64,000 nt of DNA from NCBI RefSeq assembly GCF_035046485.1, contig NC_085136.1:292679080-292743079 (forward strand). Reading direction: 5' to 3'. Position 1 is the stretch's first letter, and every line of letters starts with the position of its first letter. Positions 1 through 10,013 of the stretch are shown one piece after another. The notes under the pieces are model-generated. The model was not told the DNA's origin. It saw only the letters and a program-made list of their open reading frames with translations, and ran no database searches. This DNA comes from Aedes albopictus. Taxonomy: Eukaryota; Arthropoda; Insecta; Diptera; Culicidae. Position numbers and translations under genes: made by a program.

Positions 1-310
1 CTGTGGCAGCCCATTACCATGATGCACCTAAATGTCTTCGAACTGGCTGATGACGTTGCTCTCCTAGCTCAACGATGCTCTGATATGCAGAGTAAGCTCG
101 ATGATCTTGCCGATCGCCCCTCGGCGGCAGGTCTTACCATCAATGTCAGCAAGACCAAATCGTTGGATGTAAACTCGGTCAACCCTTCCAGCACCAAAGT
201 CCAAATTTTCAACTCGAACGTGAAATCTGTGCTGCTATACGTCAGTGAAACATGGTGTGTATCAGTGGAGAACACTCAACGGCTGCAGCTATTTTGCTCT
301 AGAAAACTTA
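1..310 (+). pseudogene. Non-LTR retrotransposon RT remnant (RTE-like, internally deleted)
   Basis: The plus-strand frame from 19 begins in the RT palm. It shows LADDVALLAQ (the DD catalytic motif) followed by GLTINVSKTKSL, the usual segment after motif C in RTE-type reverse transcriptases. At about codon 60 the frame passes straight to a piece like VKSVLLYVSETW, which normally lies about 60-70 residues further on, so an internal deletion is inferred. Homology is lost after about position 300, and the rest of the open frame to 420 looks like chance. It lacks a start, an endonuclease and a 3' end. The clade assignment rests on motif appearance alone. Confidence 0.6.
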
Positions 311-2067
311 GTTATTCAACTAAACCAATCGATTCAAAGATGCCATTTGATAGAAAATTCAATTATCTTTCGAATAAGGGACAAAAAACTTCGATAAGTT
401 TGGCCATTTTCAAGTTATAGCCAGTTAAGGCAATAAGAGTCAAAAACATTGGAACTTCAATAACTACGTAACGTTTGAGATTTGACCATATGCGTAGAAC
501 AATTTTTTCACCATTAATGGTCCTCTATCGTCCTTTAAAAAGTTTGCACTCAGGAACCTAACACCCTGTATAGATTTATATATATAGATTTGTCAATTTG
601 TTTATTATATGAACGTGCAAATCACTGATGAATACCTACTATTCAACGCTTAGAAAGATGCACATGACGCACCAACCGTCGTTCCTTTTGCTACATTCAA
701 ACTTTTCTGGCGCGCTTTTTTTAAGGTCGTTTGCACTATACTTGAGAGCAATGAGCACCATTCTCGCTTCAAACTGAATTCAGACCGAAGTCTTCTTTTT
801 TTTTTTTACAAAATCTGCCTTTTTTTTGCAAACGTAAACGGGTGTTTGACGGATCCGCTCGAATGCATCCGAAAACTGCCAAAACGTCCACATTTAAATC
901 ATTTATTTTTCGTAGAACTGCAGCCGCTGCAAAATAAAATTAAACAAAAAAACACGGAGGAACGAAAAAAGCACTTGCCAGTGCAGTTTATAGTTATAAT
1001 TATTCTTCTTATTACTGTTTTTACGTTCCTGGCTTGGGCTATCTCCACTCGTGTATCCTTATTGTCTGTGCGCGATGATAGGTGAAGGATACGTTACGGA
1101 TCAAATTTCGGGTCGTTATGAGCAGCGTATTTCTTCTTACCGTTGTTGTTCTTGCTGTTTTTTTTTCCTTCATCCGAGGCTTGGTTCTCGGGTTCTCGGT
1201 TGAGGCCATTAAACCGCATAAGTTGTGGTGCATTTTGAAAACAAATCTTCTCGAGGCATCAGCAGCAGCAGGGGTAATCCTCCTACCAGTGTTCGGGATG
1301 TGAGTGACCGAAGGGCTTCTTTATCTTTCACTAACCATCTCCACAACTTTCGTCCTTTGTTGTTCAGTCAGACAGACGACGGACGGGGATGAGAGGCGTA
1401 GAAGGAAAACAAAAAATAAAATCGATAAACAGGATCGCGTACTCCGAATTACACTTTGCGTCGTAGTAAGGGGATTGGGTGTGAAATGCGTAATTTGGGT
1501 GAAACCACCAGTGTGCGATGCCGCCATTTTTAAGAATCCAACATCTTGTATGTAAACATTTGTGTATCCACAAAGGATTCCATTGTGGATACACGATAGA
1601 TGTTGGCTCCTGTCAGATGCATTAGGTGGGATTAGGGTTGCCACATACGTGGGTGAAACGCTCCATTTCAATGTTTGCTAATAATTAGTAGAGGGACTTT
1701 ATTGATCGGTTGAGGAATAACAGTCATATAAAAATCCTAACGAATTACCAAGCGTATCACTTTTAACACAAGCATCGGATCACTTTACGGTCTTCTACAA
1801 AGTTTTTTGGCATATTCTAGGTTATACTCTTGTATCAGTATTTACAAGGTTTAAGACAAACATTTTCAACTTATGAGAAAAATGCAAATATGTACGTTCT
1901 TCCGTATAAAATCCCATACCAATTTCAATCCCATCAAGTTTTTACACAATTCCTATAGACGCTAAAAGGGACCAAAAAACTGTCTTAACAATTTTAAGTT
2001 CTTTTCATACAAGAATAAGTTTTTGGTACAATAAAGCTGAGTATTTCAGAATACTTCTGATAGCTGT
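311..2067. other. Unassigned AT-rich sequence
   Basis: No convincing gene or element was recognised. The open frames here are below 120 codons, overlap on opposite strands and look like chance. There is a poly-T/pyrimidine tract near 790-830 and a perfect 12-bp inverted repeat at 1562-1594, listed separately. A motif near 562-575 (ACACCCTGTATAG) resembles the end of a mariner-type TIR, but no partner end was found. Confidence 0.4.
1562..1594. repeat. Perfect 12-bp hairpin
   Basis: GTGTATCCACAA at 1562-1573 is followed by a 9-nt loop and its exact reverse complement TTGTGGATACAC at 1583-1594. It may be a small foldback or the core of an eroded MITE. No function can be assigned. Confidence 0.7.
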
Positions 2068-3391
2068 CCCAAGCAACCAAAAGTTCGGATTCCACTTGAA
2101 GAACGAACTCAGAAGTTCAAGTTTGGTTCAATTCCAGTTTCGTTGAACTTAATTCTCCAAAAAGTTACTCTTCTATTGTTTATGAACTTGGAAGTACATG
2201 TACAAGCTTTTGACTTCTCTTCAAAACGACATTAAAGTCGAAAAAAGGTTCAAAAAGAACTTATGTTGAACTTTAAAACAGAGTTCAATCAAATATTAAC
2301 CGAACTCATGTTGAACTTTTGCGTGCCTTTAAAACTCAAATAAAGTTCAGTTGGACATATTCCAACAACTTGAAAAGTTCCGTTTCGAACTTGTTTCGTA
2401 CTTGTTTTGAACTTACTACTCAAAGTTCGGATAAATATTAACCGTACCAAAAGTGAACTTCACTTGAACTTCGGCGACAGCGGGGCCGGGGAGAAGTTCT
2501 CATTCAATTAAATCATTCGGAAATCGAGCCCAGCAGCCACAGCTTGTGTTAATTTCACAAGTACACTTTGTTCCACTATAATATTTCAACGTACTTACTT
2601 GTAATCAACGCAAAGGATCCGTATTGTGTGGCTCAAAGGCTGCCCACGCAGCGGACAACTGTTCCCCAAGGATTCCGCCGGGGGTTTTTCGGCTGCGCAC
2701 AAAAATTTTCCAGCTTTGCTGGATGTTTTCACACCCGTCTCACTTGTCGCTGCAGCGCGCCGGTAATCGACGCAATCGTAGTCACTGGAAACCAAGCTGA
2801 AAACTTATAATCTTTTCTTAAAGTCGATACACTGGCCCTAATTTATTGCTTTGCACTGCGAACCACAACAAATTGAAAATGTCAAACTGCGTAAGTTCAC
2901 AAGAAGTTCCGCGTGAACTTCTTTCGAACTTTCGACTTCAAAAAGTATTCCAAGTTCAGGGAAAGTTCACAAGCGAACCTGATTGAGCTCTACTATATGA
3001 TATCAGCACATTGAGTAAAATCTCAGAGTGCCTAACAACACATACATGGAGTAGTGGTTAGGCACCGGCTTTCAACGAGGAGAACCCGAGTTCAAATCTC
3101 AGTAAGTAAAAAACATCAAAAATTATTTCAAGGCATTAGTCAATTTGGATTCCACATGAACTAATGTTCCTTAATAATAAATTACTTTTGAGGACTAATT
3201 TTTTTTTTCATTTTTTCGAAGCTTATTTTTGAGCTGAATAGCGTTCCTTTCAGCGACACAAGTGTACTTTTTGTGAACTCAAGTTCGGTTAATTACTTAA
3301 AAAGTGAGCTGAATAGAATGCTTTTCATCTTCCTTCGGATAGCTGATTAAGCCCAATCATGCTATTTTATCCGAACTTTTGGTTGCTTGGG
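2068..3391. mobile_element. 1.3-kb non-autonomous TIR DNA element
   Basis: The ends are perfect inverted repeats of 23 bp: CCCAAGCAACCAAAAG at 2068 onward and its reverse complement ending at 3391. Just inside each end are many direct and inverted copies of short motifs such as AAGTTCAA, GAACTT and AGTTCGG, a subterminal-repeat pattern typical of transposase-dependent non-autonomous elements. No transposase frame is present. A GT dinucleotide lies outside both ends and could be the target duplication, but this is weak. A tRNA-like stretch lies inside. Confidence 0.75.
3045..3105 (+). repeat. tRNA-like (SINE head) segment inside the TIR element
   Basis: The stretch carries an A-box-like motif (TAGTGGTTAGG near 3053) and, about 35 bp later, a B-box-like GAGTTCAAATCTC near 3089. 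This is the internal Pol III promoter layout of tRNAs and tRNA-derived SINEs. The flanking sequence does not fold into a clear full cloverleaf, so it is called tRNA-like and not a tRNA gene. Confidence 0.5.
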
Positions 3392-3933
3392 GTAGATTGC
3401 AGTCTTTAGTCAGTTCCTTCAGCGAGCACATTGAACCCAGCTCTCCTACACCATATTTTGTACCGAAAAAAGGGCAAAAAGAAGAAACTCATCAGAGAGA
3501 TCGAGTGCGTAGATTGTAGGACGCTGGGCAAGTGTTGTGTTGGGGCAGGCTGGCCAAGATGATGCTGTGCTGATGATGACGACGAGGTCGACGTTGCAGT
3601 TGTGCTGCCCGGCTGCCCGGGTCTGACACCACAAAAATAAGACGAAAACAGGAGTGAAGAGCGAAGAAACGCCGCATAAGATCCTGCCAGGCTGGCTGGC
3701 CAACGGATGAGGGCTGAGGAGAGTGAACGAACGGCCGGCCGTAAGGGCGATGATGATGAGGAGGGCGAGATAGAGGAACTGCGAGGAGTAGGAGGACGAC
3801 GACAGTGCGAAGAGGATTGGACGATAAGAATAATGGAAAGAAGGCAAACATAAACATGATATTTGATTTTTAAGATGCACGTGTTCAATTCCAATAAAAA
3901 AGGGTTTTGTTCGGTCGATGTAGGTTACGGTTT
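3392..3933. other. Host flank between TIR element and PLE array
   Basis: Three overlapping minus-strand frames of 121-167 codons span this stretch. They are rich in Ser, Arg and Pro from purine-rich triplets (GAGGAG, GACGAC) and no domain is recognisable. I regard them as composition-driven and call no gene. The last 16 bp before the PLE (3934-3949) are repeated after the array. Confidence 0.4.
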
Positions 3934-3949
3934 GAAGTGGAATCACCAT
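3934..3949 (+). repeat. Left target-site duplication of the PLE array
   Basis: GAAGTGGAATCACCAT precedes the first PLE base (3950) and recurs exactly at 17696-17711. The first five bases (GAAGT) also occur in the PLE sequence at the right boundary, so the unambiguous duplication is the 11 bp GGAATCACCAT. The five shared bases may be microhomology. Confidence 0.85.
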
Positions 3950-4076
3950 TTTACTATTACTTTAGAGCTTTTAGTAGAACTTGTTACTTCAGACTCTAGT
4001 TTAATTTAAAAACACTTCACTAATACTTTACTTTTGCAAAAGAAAATAAAAAATGAATAACTCTTTTAAAGAAAAA

Positions 4077-4158
4077 CTAGAAAGGACGAGCAAATTCCTT
4101 TTAATTCTACTACTGTGCTTATCTTCGGACAGATAGGCCTATTTCGTCTGTGACTTAC
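4077..4158 (-). other. Candidate 82-nt intron in PLE leader (unit A 3' spacer)
   Basis: Reading the minus strand, CT|GTAAGT at the 4158 end is a consensus 5' splice site, and a pyrimidine-rich TCCTTTCTAG ends at 4077. Equivalent positions occur in the other complete spacers (7004-7085, 11674-11755, 14601-14682, 17528-17609). Small introns in the leader are known for the Penelope group, so the prediction is plausible. Splicing itself is inferred. Confidence 0.45.
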
Positions 4159-4191
4159 AGACTTCTTCAGTGTCAAGTGCTCGACTGAAGA
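4122..4191 (-). ncRNA. Hammerhead ribozyme motif, PLE unit A
   Basis: Read on the minus strand. Outer stem I is TCTTC/GAAGA, and inner stem I GACA/TGTC closes the core. The conserved box is CTGAAGA (CUGANGA form), followed by one extra A. Stem II is GTCTGT/ACAGAC with a 5-nt loop, then GAAA. The very short stem III is ATA/TAT with a GGCC loop, and cleavage is predicted after the following C (position 4132). Short-stem-III type I hammerheads are known in PLE pseudo-LTRs. The extra A before stem II is reported for one natural viroid hammerhead. Confidence 0.8.
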
Positions 4192-4219
4192 AAACCTCGC
4201 ATTCGTTATGGTATTTATA
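4183..4219 (-). promoter_or_regulatory. Predicted Pol II core promoter in PLE spacer (unit A)
   Basis: On the minus strand, TATAAATA (4219-4212) lies 33 nt before the A of TCAGTC, an exact match to the arthropod initiator TCAGTY. Transcription would start about at 4186, inside the 5' arm of the hammerhead. This copy sits at the 3' edge of the array, so it would point into the host flank. Confidence 0.55.
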
Positions 4220-4437
4220 CTAGGAGTGTATGTGTAGGTACGTGTGTGGGTAAAAGTGTAGGTATAAAAATGTAGGTACAAAATTGTAGGTACATATTTG
4301 TAAAAAAGGGGGGTGTATCTGCCTGTTAGAAAACAGGGTGTCAATAAGATACCTAAAGCTAGGAAAATTCCTACCGATTTGGTAGGTAGTCAATTGGTGT
4401 TTGTTGTGTTATTTTTTCCTGCCGATTTGGTAGGTAG

Positions 4438-6870
4438 TCAATTTGTGTTTTGTGTATTGTGTAATGTTTTGTGTGTGTTAGGTAAAAATTTAAACAGCCA
4501 CGTGTACCCATTGCCCTGATCCTTGTTAAGTAGTTTTTTATTGTTTTGTTTGTAAATTTCTAAACTTTCTGCAACATCAAGTTTCCATGGGTTTGTAATG
4601 TGCCGTAAGAGTTTAATATTTGAAGTATTCATAAAATGTCCTTCATTGAAAATATGTTCAGCAACTTTAGATTTAAAATGATGAATGAGTCCCTTGTCTG
4701 TGTCTTTGTGTGCTTTTGATACTTCCGTTATGTGTTCTTTGAATCGTGTGTTGAGTGTGCGTTTTGTTTGTCCTATGTATATTTTGTCACAGTGATTACA
4801 TGTTACTTTGTAAACACCAGATTTTGTTAAGTTGTCCAACGGGTCTTTCGTAGATCCTAAGAGAGTTTGAAGTTGGTTAGCTTTGCTTGTGAAAACTAAT
4901 TCAAAACCAAACTTTCTGAGAATTGGTCGGAGTTTTTTGGTGTCATTGTTGTAGTTCACAGTTATCCGTTTAAGTGTAGGTTCTGTCCGTGTCAGTGTAG
5001 TCAAAGAACGTCTGTATTGTTGTTGTGTCTTTTTGTTGATGATCTGTTGTATTGTTTGTTTTGTGTAACCGTTCAACTGTGCTGTTTCGAAAATGTAATT
5101 AAGTTCTTTCGTTTTTCCTGTTTCACTAAGTGGAAGTGTCTGCATTCGGTGTATCATGTGATTGAAGGATGCAATTTTGTGTTGATGTGAGTGATTTGAT
5201 GAATTTGGAATAGTGCGTTGAGTGTGTGTCGGTTTTCTGTAAATTTCGAAGGAAAGTGTTGATTCTTGTTTTACGATGAGTATGTCCAAAAATGGTAGTT
5301 GGTTGTTCTGTTCAATTTCACAAGTGAATTCGATGTTTTTGTGTGCATTATTGATATTGTTCAAGATTTCAGGTAAAAGATGTTTCTTAACAATGCTAAA
5401 CACGTCGTCAACGTATCTCCACCAGACTTCAGGAAGCTGTTTGTTGTTTTCTAAGCGTTTTTCCAAATTTGCCATAAAAATTTCACTTAAAAATGGAGAA
5501 AGTGGATTGCCCATGGGGGCACCATTAAGTTGTTTGTAGGTTTCATTTCTGAACGAAAAATAATTTTCTTCCATACAAAGTTTGGTTAATTTGATGTATG
5601 TACGAACTTTCTTAATCCAATCTGAATTTGAATCTTCATATTGGTTCAGAAGCCAATCTTCTAGTAGGTTAATGGCCTCTTTAACTGGAATGCTTGGAAA
5701 TAGTGATTTAACGTCGAATGAAACTAAAATTTCATCGTCGTTAACGGATAAATTCTGTACTAGTTCTGTGAATTGTTCGGAATTCTTGACAGATCTACTG
5801 TGGAATTTTTTAGGCATGTTTTGGAATTCTTGTACTAAATATTTGGCAATTTTGTGTGTAGGTGAACCAATGGCTGAAACAATCTCACGCATTTCATTTC
5901 CAGGTTTATGAACTTTGGGAAGTCCTTTTATTCTTGGCAATGAAGGGTTAGATTCTTTCAGGCTTTTAATGACGCTTCCTAAAACTGGTGTAGACTCTTT
6001 GAGAGTTTTGTCAACACGTCTTACTAATCCTGGAAGAGGATCAGTACGTTGTTTTCGGTAAGGTCCATTTTGAATCTTGTTATTCATTATTTCATCATAG
6101 TCCTCTTTGTTCATGATTACTGTTTTGTTTCCTTTGTCAGCTTTCAGATAGAAAACTGGTTTCTGGTTAAGTTCTTTGATTATTCGTTGTTCTTTCAGGT
6201 GTTCTTTGTTCAATTTGTTTTGTTGTGTGTTTTGAATAGTGTTAGCTGTTTGTGTTCTGATTTCTTGAATCTGTGGTGTCTGTAAATTGTTCGTGTTGAT
6301 AGCTGTTTCAATGTCGATTATGGTTTGTGTTGAATCTGGTTTAGAGTGTACTGCGTAGTTAAGACCTTTGTTGAGAAGGGTCAACTGTTCTTCCGTAAAC
6401 TGTTCAGAAGAGCGATTGACCACTAACCCAGTTAGTTCTTGTGTTGTGTTTTGTGGTTGTGCAGAAGAACATGTAAACTTCGGATTTTGCATCTTTAATG
6501 CTTTAAGTTTTTTATCTAGTAATTTCCTTTTTCTTTCTGATTCACAAAATTCTGCAACTTTTACTTTTGTTAGAAAATTAGGGAAAGATTCAGGATAATC
6601 TTTCGCTAACTTTAAATGGAGAGAATAACATTCCAAAGTTTTCATGTTGATCTTGCTGTGTAGTTTTTTGATGCTTTCTTTGATGAGTGTTTGTTCAAGT
6701 GTCTTTACTATGTTGGGGTTTGTGGCTGTTTTAACTTTAACCTTGTGACTTACGGGAGTAAGCCTGTACTCTATACACTTCTTGAGAAACGCGATATCCT
6801 TGTGTAATCCTGCGATGGTCTTCTTCAACTCGATGAACTTATTCGGCTCTGACTTTGGCTTGGTTGCCAT
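4438..6870 (-). CDS. PLE reverse transcriptase with GIY-YIG endonuclease, unit A
   Basis: An 810-aa intact frame. I start it at ATG 6870; an in-frame TAA lies 21 nt upstream, and no other in-frame ATG lies between. The protein would copy element RNA and nick target DNA. Visible features are a basic, Lys-rich N-terminus, LKADKGNKTVIM near residue 242, PKVHKPGNEMREI near 320, RT motif A FDVKSLFPSIP (Asp about 386), motif B NGAPMGNPLSPF (about 449), motif C YVDDVF (Asp pair about 488-489), LPFLDILI (about 525), then the GIY-YIG domain with SGVYKVTC (about 684), YIGQTKRTLNTRFKEH (about 698) and a distal AESLEIYK with the expected Glu. This is the complete EN+ Penelope architecture, and all catalytic residues I can check are present. 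Confidence 0.92.
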   Translation of the reverse strand: MATKPKSEPNKFIELKKTIAGLHKDIAFLKKCIEYRLTPVSHKVKVKTATNPNIVKTLEQTLIKESIKKLHSKINMKTLECYSLHLKLAKDYPESFPNFLTKVKVAEFCESERKRKLLDKKLKALKMQNPKFTCSSAQPQNTTQELTGLVVNRSSEQFTEEQLTLLNKGLNYAVHSKPDSTQTIIDIETAINTNNLQTPQIQEIRTQTANTIQNTQQNKLNKEHLKEQRIIKELNQKPVFYLKADKGNKTVIMNKEDYDEIMNNKIQNGPYRKQRTDPLPGLVRRVDKTLKESTPVLGSVIKSLKESNPSLPRIKGLPKVHKPGNEMREIVSAIGSPTHKIAKYLVQEFQNMPKKFHSRSVKNSEQFTELVQNLSVNDDEILVSFDVKSLFPSIPVKEAINLLEDWLLNQYEDSNSDWIKKVRTYIKLTKLCMEENYFSFRNETYKQLNGAPMGNPLSPFLSEIFMANLEKRLENNKQLPEVWWRYVDDVFSIVKKHLLPEILNNINNAHKNIEFTCEIEQNNQLPFLDILIVKQESTLSFEIYRKPTHTQRTIPNSSNHSHQHKIASFNHMIHRMQTLPLSETGKTKELNYIFETAQLNGYTKQTIQQIINKKTQQQYRRSLTTLTRTEPTLKRITVNYNNDTKKLRPILRKFGFELVFTSKANQLQTLLGSTKDPLDNLTKSGVYKVTCNHCDKIYIGQTKRTLNTRFKEHITEVSKAHKDTDKGLIHHFKSKVAEHIFNEGHFMNTSNIKLLRHITNPWKLDVAESLEIYKQNNKKLLNKDQGNGYTWLFKFLPNTHKTLHNTQNTN

Positions 6871-7048
6871 CTTCACTTTACTATTACTTTAGAGCTTTTA
6901 GTAGAACTTGTTACTTCAGACTCTAGTTTAATTTAAAAACACTTCACTAATACTTTACTTTTGCAAAAGAAAATAAAAAATGAATAACTCTTTTAAAGAA
7001 AAACTAGAAAGGACGAGCAAATTCCTTTTAATTCTACTACTGTGCTTA

Positions 7049-7118
7049 TCTTCGGACAGATAGGCCTATTTCGTCTGTGACTTACAGACTTCTTCAGTGT
7101 CAAGTGCTCGACTGAAGA
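7049..7118 (-). ncRNA. Hammerhead ribozyme motif, spacer between PLE units A and B
   Basis: Identical to the motif at 4122-4191 and exactly one unit (2927 bp) away. Cleavage is predicted after the C at 7059 on the minus strand. It lies between the two tandem minus-strand ORFs, so a read-through transcript of unit B into unit A would contain it internally. Cleavage there would release unit-length RNA if a second site is also present. Confidence 0.8.
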
Positions 7119-7146
7119 AAACCTCGCATTCGTTATGGTATTTATA
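7110..7146 (-). promoter_or_regulatory. Predicted core promoter driving PLE unit A
   Basis: TATAAATA (7146-7139 on the minus strand) and the initiator TCAGTC 33 nt downstream stand about 240 bp before the unit A start codon. This is the only spacer copy placed to transcribe the intact unit A ORF. The prediction is from consensus matching alone. Confidence 0.6.
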
Positions 7147-7364
7147 CTAGGAGTGTATGTGTAGGTACGTGTGTGGGTAAAAGTGTAGGTATAAAAATGT
7201 AGGTACAAAATTGTAGGTACATATTTGTAAAAAAGGGGGGTGTATCTGCCTGTTAGAAAACAGGGTGTCAATAAGATACCTAAAGCTAGGAAAATTCCTA
7301 CCGATTTGGTAGGTAGTCAATTGGTGTTTGTTGTGTTATTTTTTCCTGCCGATTTGGTAGGTAG

Positions 7365-9797
7365 TCAATTTGTGTTTTGTGTATTGTGTAATGTTTTGTG
7401 TGTGTTAGGTAAAAATTTAAACAGCCACGTGTACCCATTGCCCTGATCCTTGTTAAGTAGTTTTTTATTGTTTTGTTTGTAAATTTCTAAACTTTCTGCA
7501 ACATCAAGTTTCCATGGGTTTGTAATGTGCCGTAAGAGTTTAATATTTGAAGTATTCATAAAATGTCCTTCATTGAAAATATGTTCAGCAACTTTAGATT
7601 TAAAATGATGAATGAGTCCCTTGTCTGTGTCTTTGTGTGCTTTTGATACTTCCGTTATGTGTTCTTTGAATCGTGTGTTGAGTGTGCGTTTTGTTTGTCC
7701 TATGTATATTTTGTCACAGTGATTACATGTTACTTTGTAAACACCAGATTTTGTTAAGTTGTCCAACGGGTCTTTCGTAGATCCTAAGAGAGTTTGAAGT
7801 TGGTTAGCTTTGCTTGTGAAAACTAATTCAAAACCAAACTTTCTGAGAATTGGTCGGAGTTTTTTGGTGTCATTGTTGTAGTTCACAGTTATCCGTTTAA
7901 GTGTAGGTTCTGTCCGTGTCAGTGTAGTCAAAGAACGTCTGTATTGTTGTTGTGTCTTTTTGTTGATGATCTGTTGTATTGTTTGTTTTGTGTAACCGTT
8001 CAACTGTGCTGTTTCGAAAATGTAATTAAGTTCTTTCGTTTTTCCTGTTTCACTAAGTGGAAGTGTCTGCATTCGGTGTATCATGTGATTGAAGGATGCA
8101 ATTTTGTGTTGATGTGAGTGATTTGATGAATTTGGAATAGTGCGTTGAGTGTGTGTCGGTTTTCTGTAAATTTCGAAGGAAAGTGTTGATTCTTGTTTTA
8201 CGATGAGTATGTCCAAAAATGGTAGTTGGTTGTTCTGTTCAATTTCACAAGTGAATTCGATGTTTTTGTGTGCATTATTGATATTGTTCAAGATTTCAGG
8301 TAAAAGATGTTTCTTAACAATGCTAAACACGTCGTCAACGTATCTCCACTAGACTTCAGGAAGCTGTTTGTTGTTTTCTAAGCGTTTTTCCAAATTTGCC
8401 ATAAAAATTTCACTTAAAAATGGAGAAAGTGGATTGCCCATGGGGGCACCATTAAGTTGTTTGTAGGTTTCATTTCTGAACGAAAAATAATTTTCTTCCA
8501 TACAAAGTTTGGTTAATTTGATGTATGTACGAACTTTCTTAATCCAATCTGAATTTGAATCTTCATATTGGTTCAGAAGCCAATCTTCTAGTAGGTTAAT
8601 GGCCTCTTTAACTGGAATGCTTGGAAATAGTGATTTAACGTCGAATGAAACTAAAATTTCATCGTCGTTAACGGATAAATTCTGTACTAGTTCTGTGAAT
8701 TGTTCGGAATTCTTGACAGATCTACTGTGGAATTTTTTAGGCATGTTTTGGAATTCTTGTACTAAATATTTGGCAATTTTGTGTGTAGGTGAACCAATGG
8801 CTGAAACAATCTCACGCATTTCATTTCCAGGTTTATGAACTTTGGGAAGTCCTTTTATTCTTGGCAATGAAGGGTTAGATTCTTTCAGGCTTTTAATGAC
8901 GCTTCCTAAAACTGGTGTAGACTCTTTGAGAGTTTTGTCAACACGTCTTACTAATCCTGGAAGAGGATCAGTACGTTGTTTTCGGTAAGGTCCATTTTGA
9001 ATCTTGTTATTCATTATTTCATCATAGTCCTCTTTGTTCATGATTACTGTTTTGTTTCCTTTGTCAGCTTTCAGATAGAAAACTGGTTTCTGGTTAAGTT
9101 CTTTGATTATTCGTTGTTCTTTCAGGTGTTCTTTGTTCAATTTGTTTTGTTGTGTGTTTTGAATAGTGTTAGCTGTTTGTGTTCTGATTTCTTGAATCTG
9201 TGGTGTCTGTAAATTGTTCGTGTTGATAGCTGTTTCAATGTCGATTATGGTTTGTGTTGAATCTGGTTTAGAGTGTACTGCGTAGTTAAGACCTTTGTTG
9301 AGAAGGGTCAACTGTTCTTCCGTAAACTGTTCAGAAGAGCGATTGACCACTAACCCAGTTAGTTCTTGTGTTGTGTTTTGTGGTTGTGCAGAAGAACATG
9401 TAAACTTCGGATTTTGCATCTTTAATGCTTTAAGTTTTTTATCTAGTAATTTCCTTTTTCTTTCTGATTCACAAAATTCTGCAACTTTTACTTTTGTTAG
9501 AAAATTAGGGAAAGATTCAGGATAATCTTTCGCTAACTTTAAATGGAGAGAATAACATTCCAAAGTTTTCATGTTGATCTTGCTGTGTAGTTTTTTGATG
9601 CTTTCTTTGATGAGTGTTTGTTCAAGTGTCTTTACTATGTTGGGGTTTGTGGCTGTTTTAACTTTAACCTTGTGACTTACGGGAGTAAGCCTGTACTCTA
9701 TACACTTCTTGAGAAACGCGATATCCTTGTGTAATCCTGCGATGGTCTTCTTCAACTCGATGAACTTATTCGGCTCTGACTTTGGCTTGGTTGCCAT
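7365..9797 (-). pseudogene. PLE RT/GIY-YIG ORF, unit B, with one nonsense mutation
   Basis: The sequence matches unit A except for a C-to-T change at 8350 (plus strand), which turns a Trp codon into TAG on the coding strand. The lost Trp is the first of the WWRYVDD stretch, just ahead of the catalytic Asp pair, so the frame is split into 9797-8349 (N-terminal part through motif B) and 8330-7365 (motif C and GIY-YIG). The break removes RT activity from a single product. It could not encode an active enzyme unless the stop is suppressed. I saw no other lesions. Confidence 0.9.
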
Positions 9798-9803
9798 CTT
9801 CAC

Positions 9804-10008
9804 TTTACTATTACTTTAGAGCTTTTAGTAGAACTTGTTACTTCAGACTCTAGTTTAATTTAAAAACACTTCACTAATACTTTACTTTTGCAAAAGAAAA
9901 TAAAAAATGAATAACTCTTTTAAAGAAAAACTAGAAAGGACGAGCAAATTCCTTTTAATTCTACTACTGTGCTTATCTTCGGACAGATAGGCCTATTTCG
10001 TCTGTGAC
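9804..10008 (-). repeat. Partial PLE spacer (pseudo-LTR fragment) at the inversion point
   Basis: The 205 bp equal the spacer at 6877-7081. They stop inside the loop of hammerhead stem II and join directly to the plus-strand unit C at 10009. The fragment therefore keeps only the 3' half of the hammerhead and has no TATA box or initiator, so unit B has no visible element-encoded promoter. Confidence 0.88.
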
Positions 10009-10013
10009 AAAAC

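Noticed and set aside
3406..3949. Host gene encoded by overlapping minus-strand frames of 121-167 codons
   Set aside because: All three frames are open because of purine-triplet composition, with no recognisable domain, start context or splice signals. Coincident openness in three frames argues against selection.
9804..10008. Sixth hammerhead ribozyme in the central spacer fragment
   Set aside because: The fragment ends in the stem II loop, so the CTGAAGA box and the 5' arms of stems I and II are missing.
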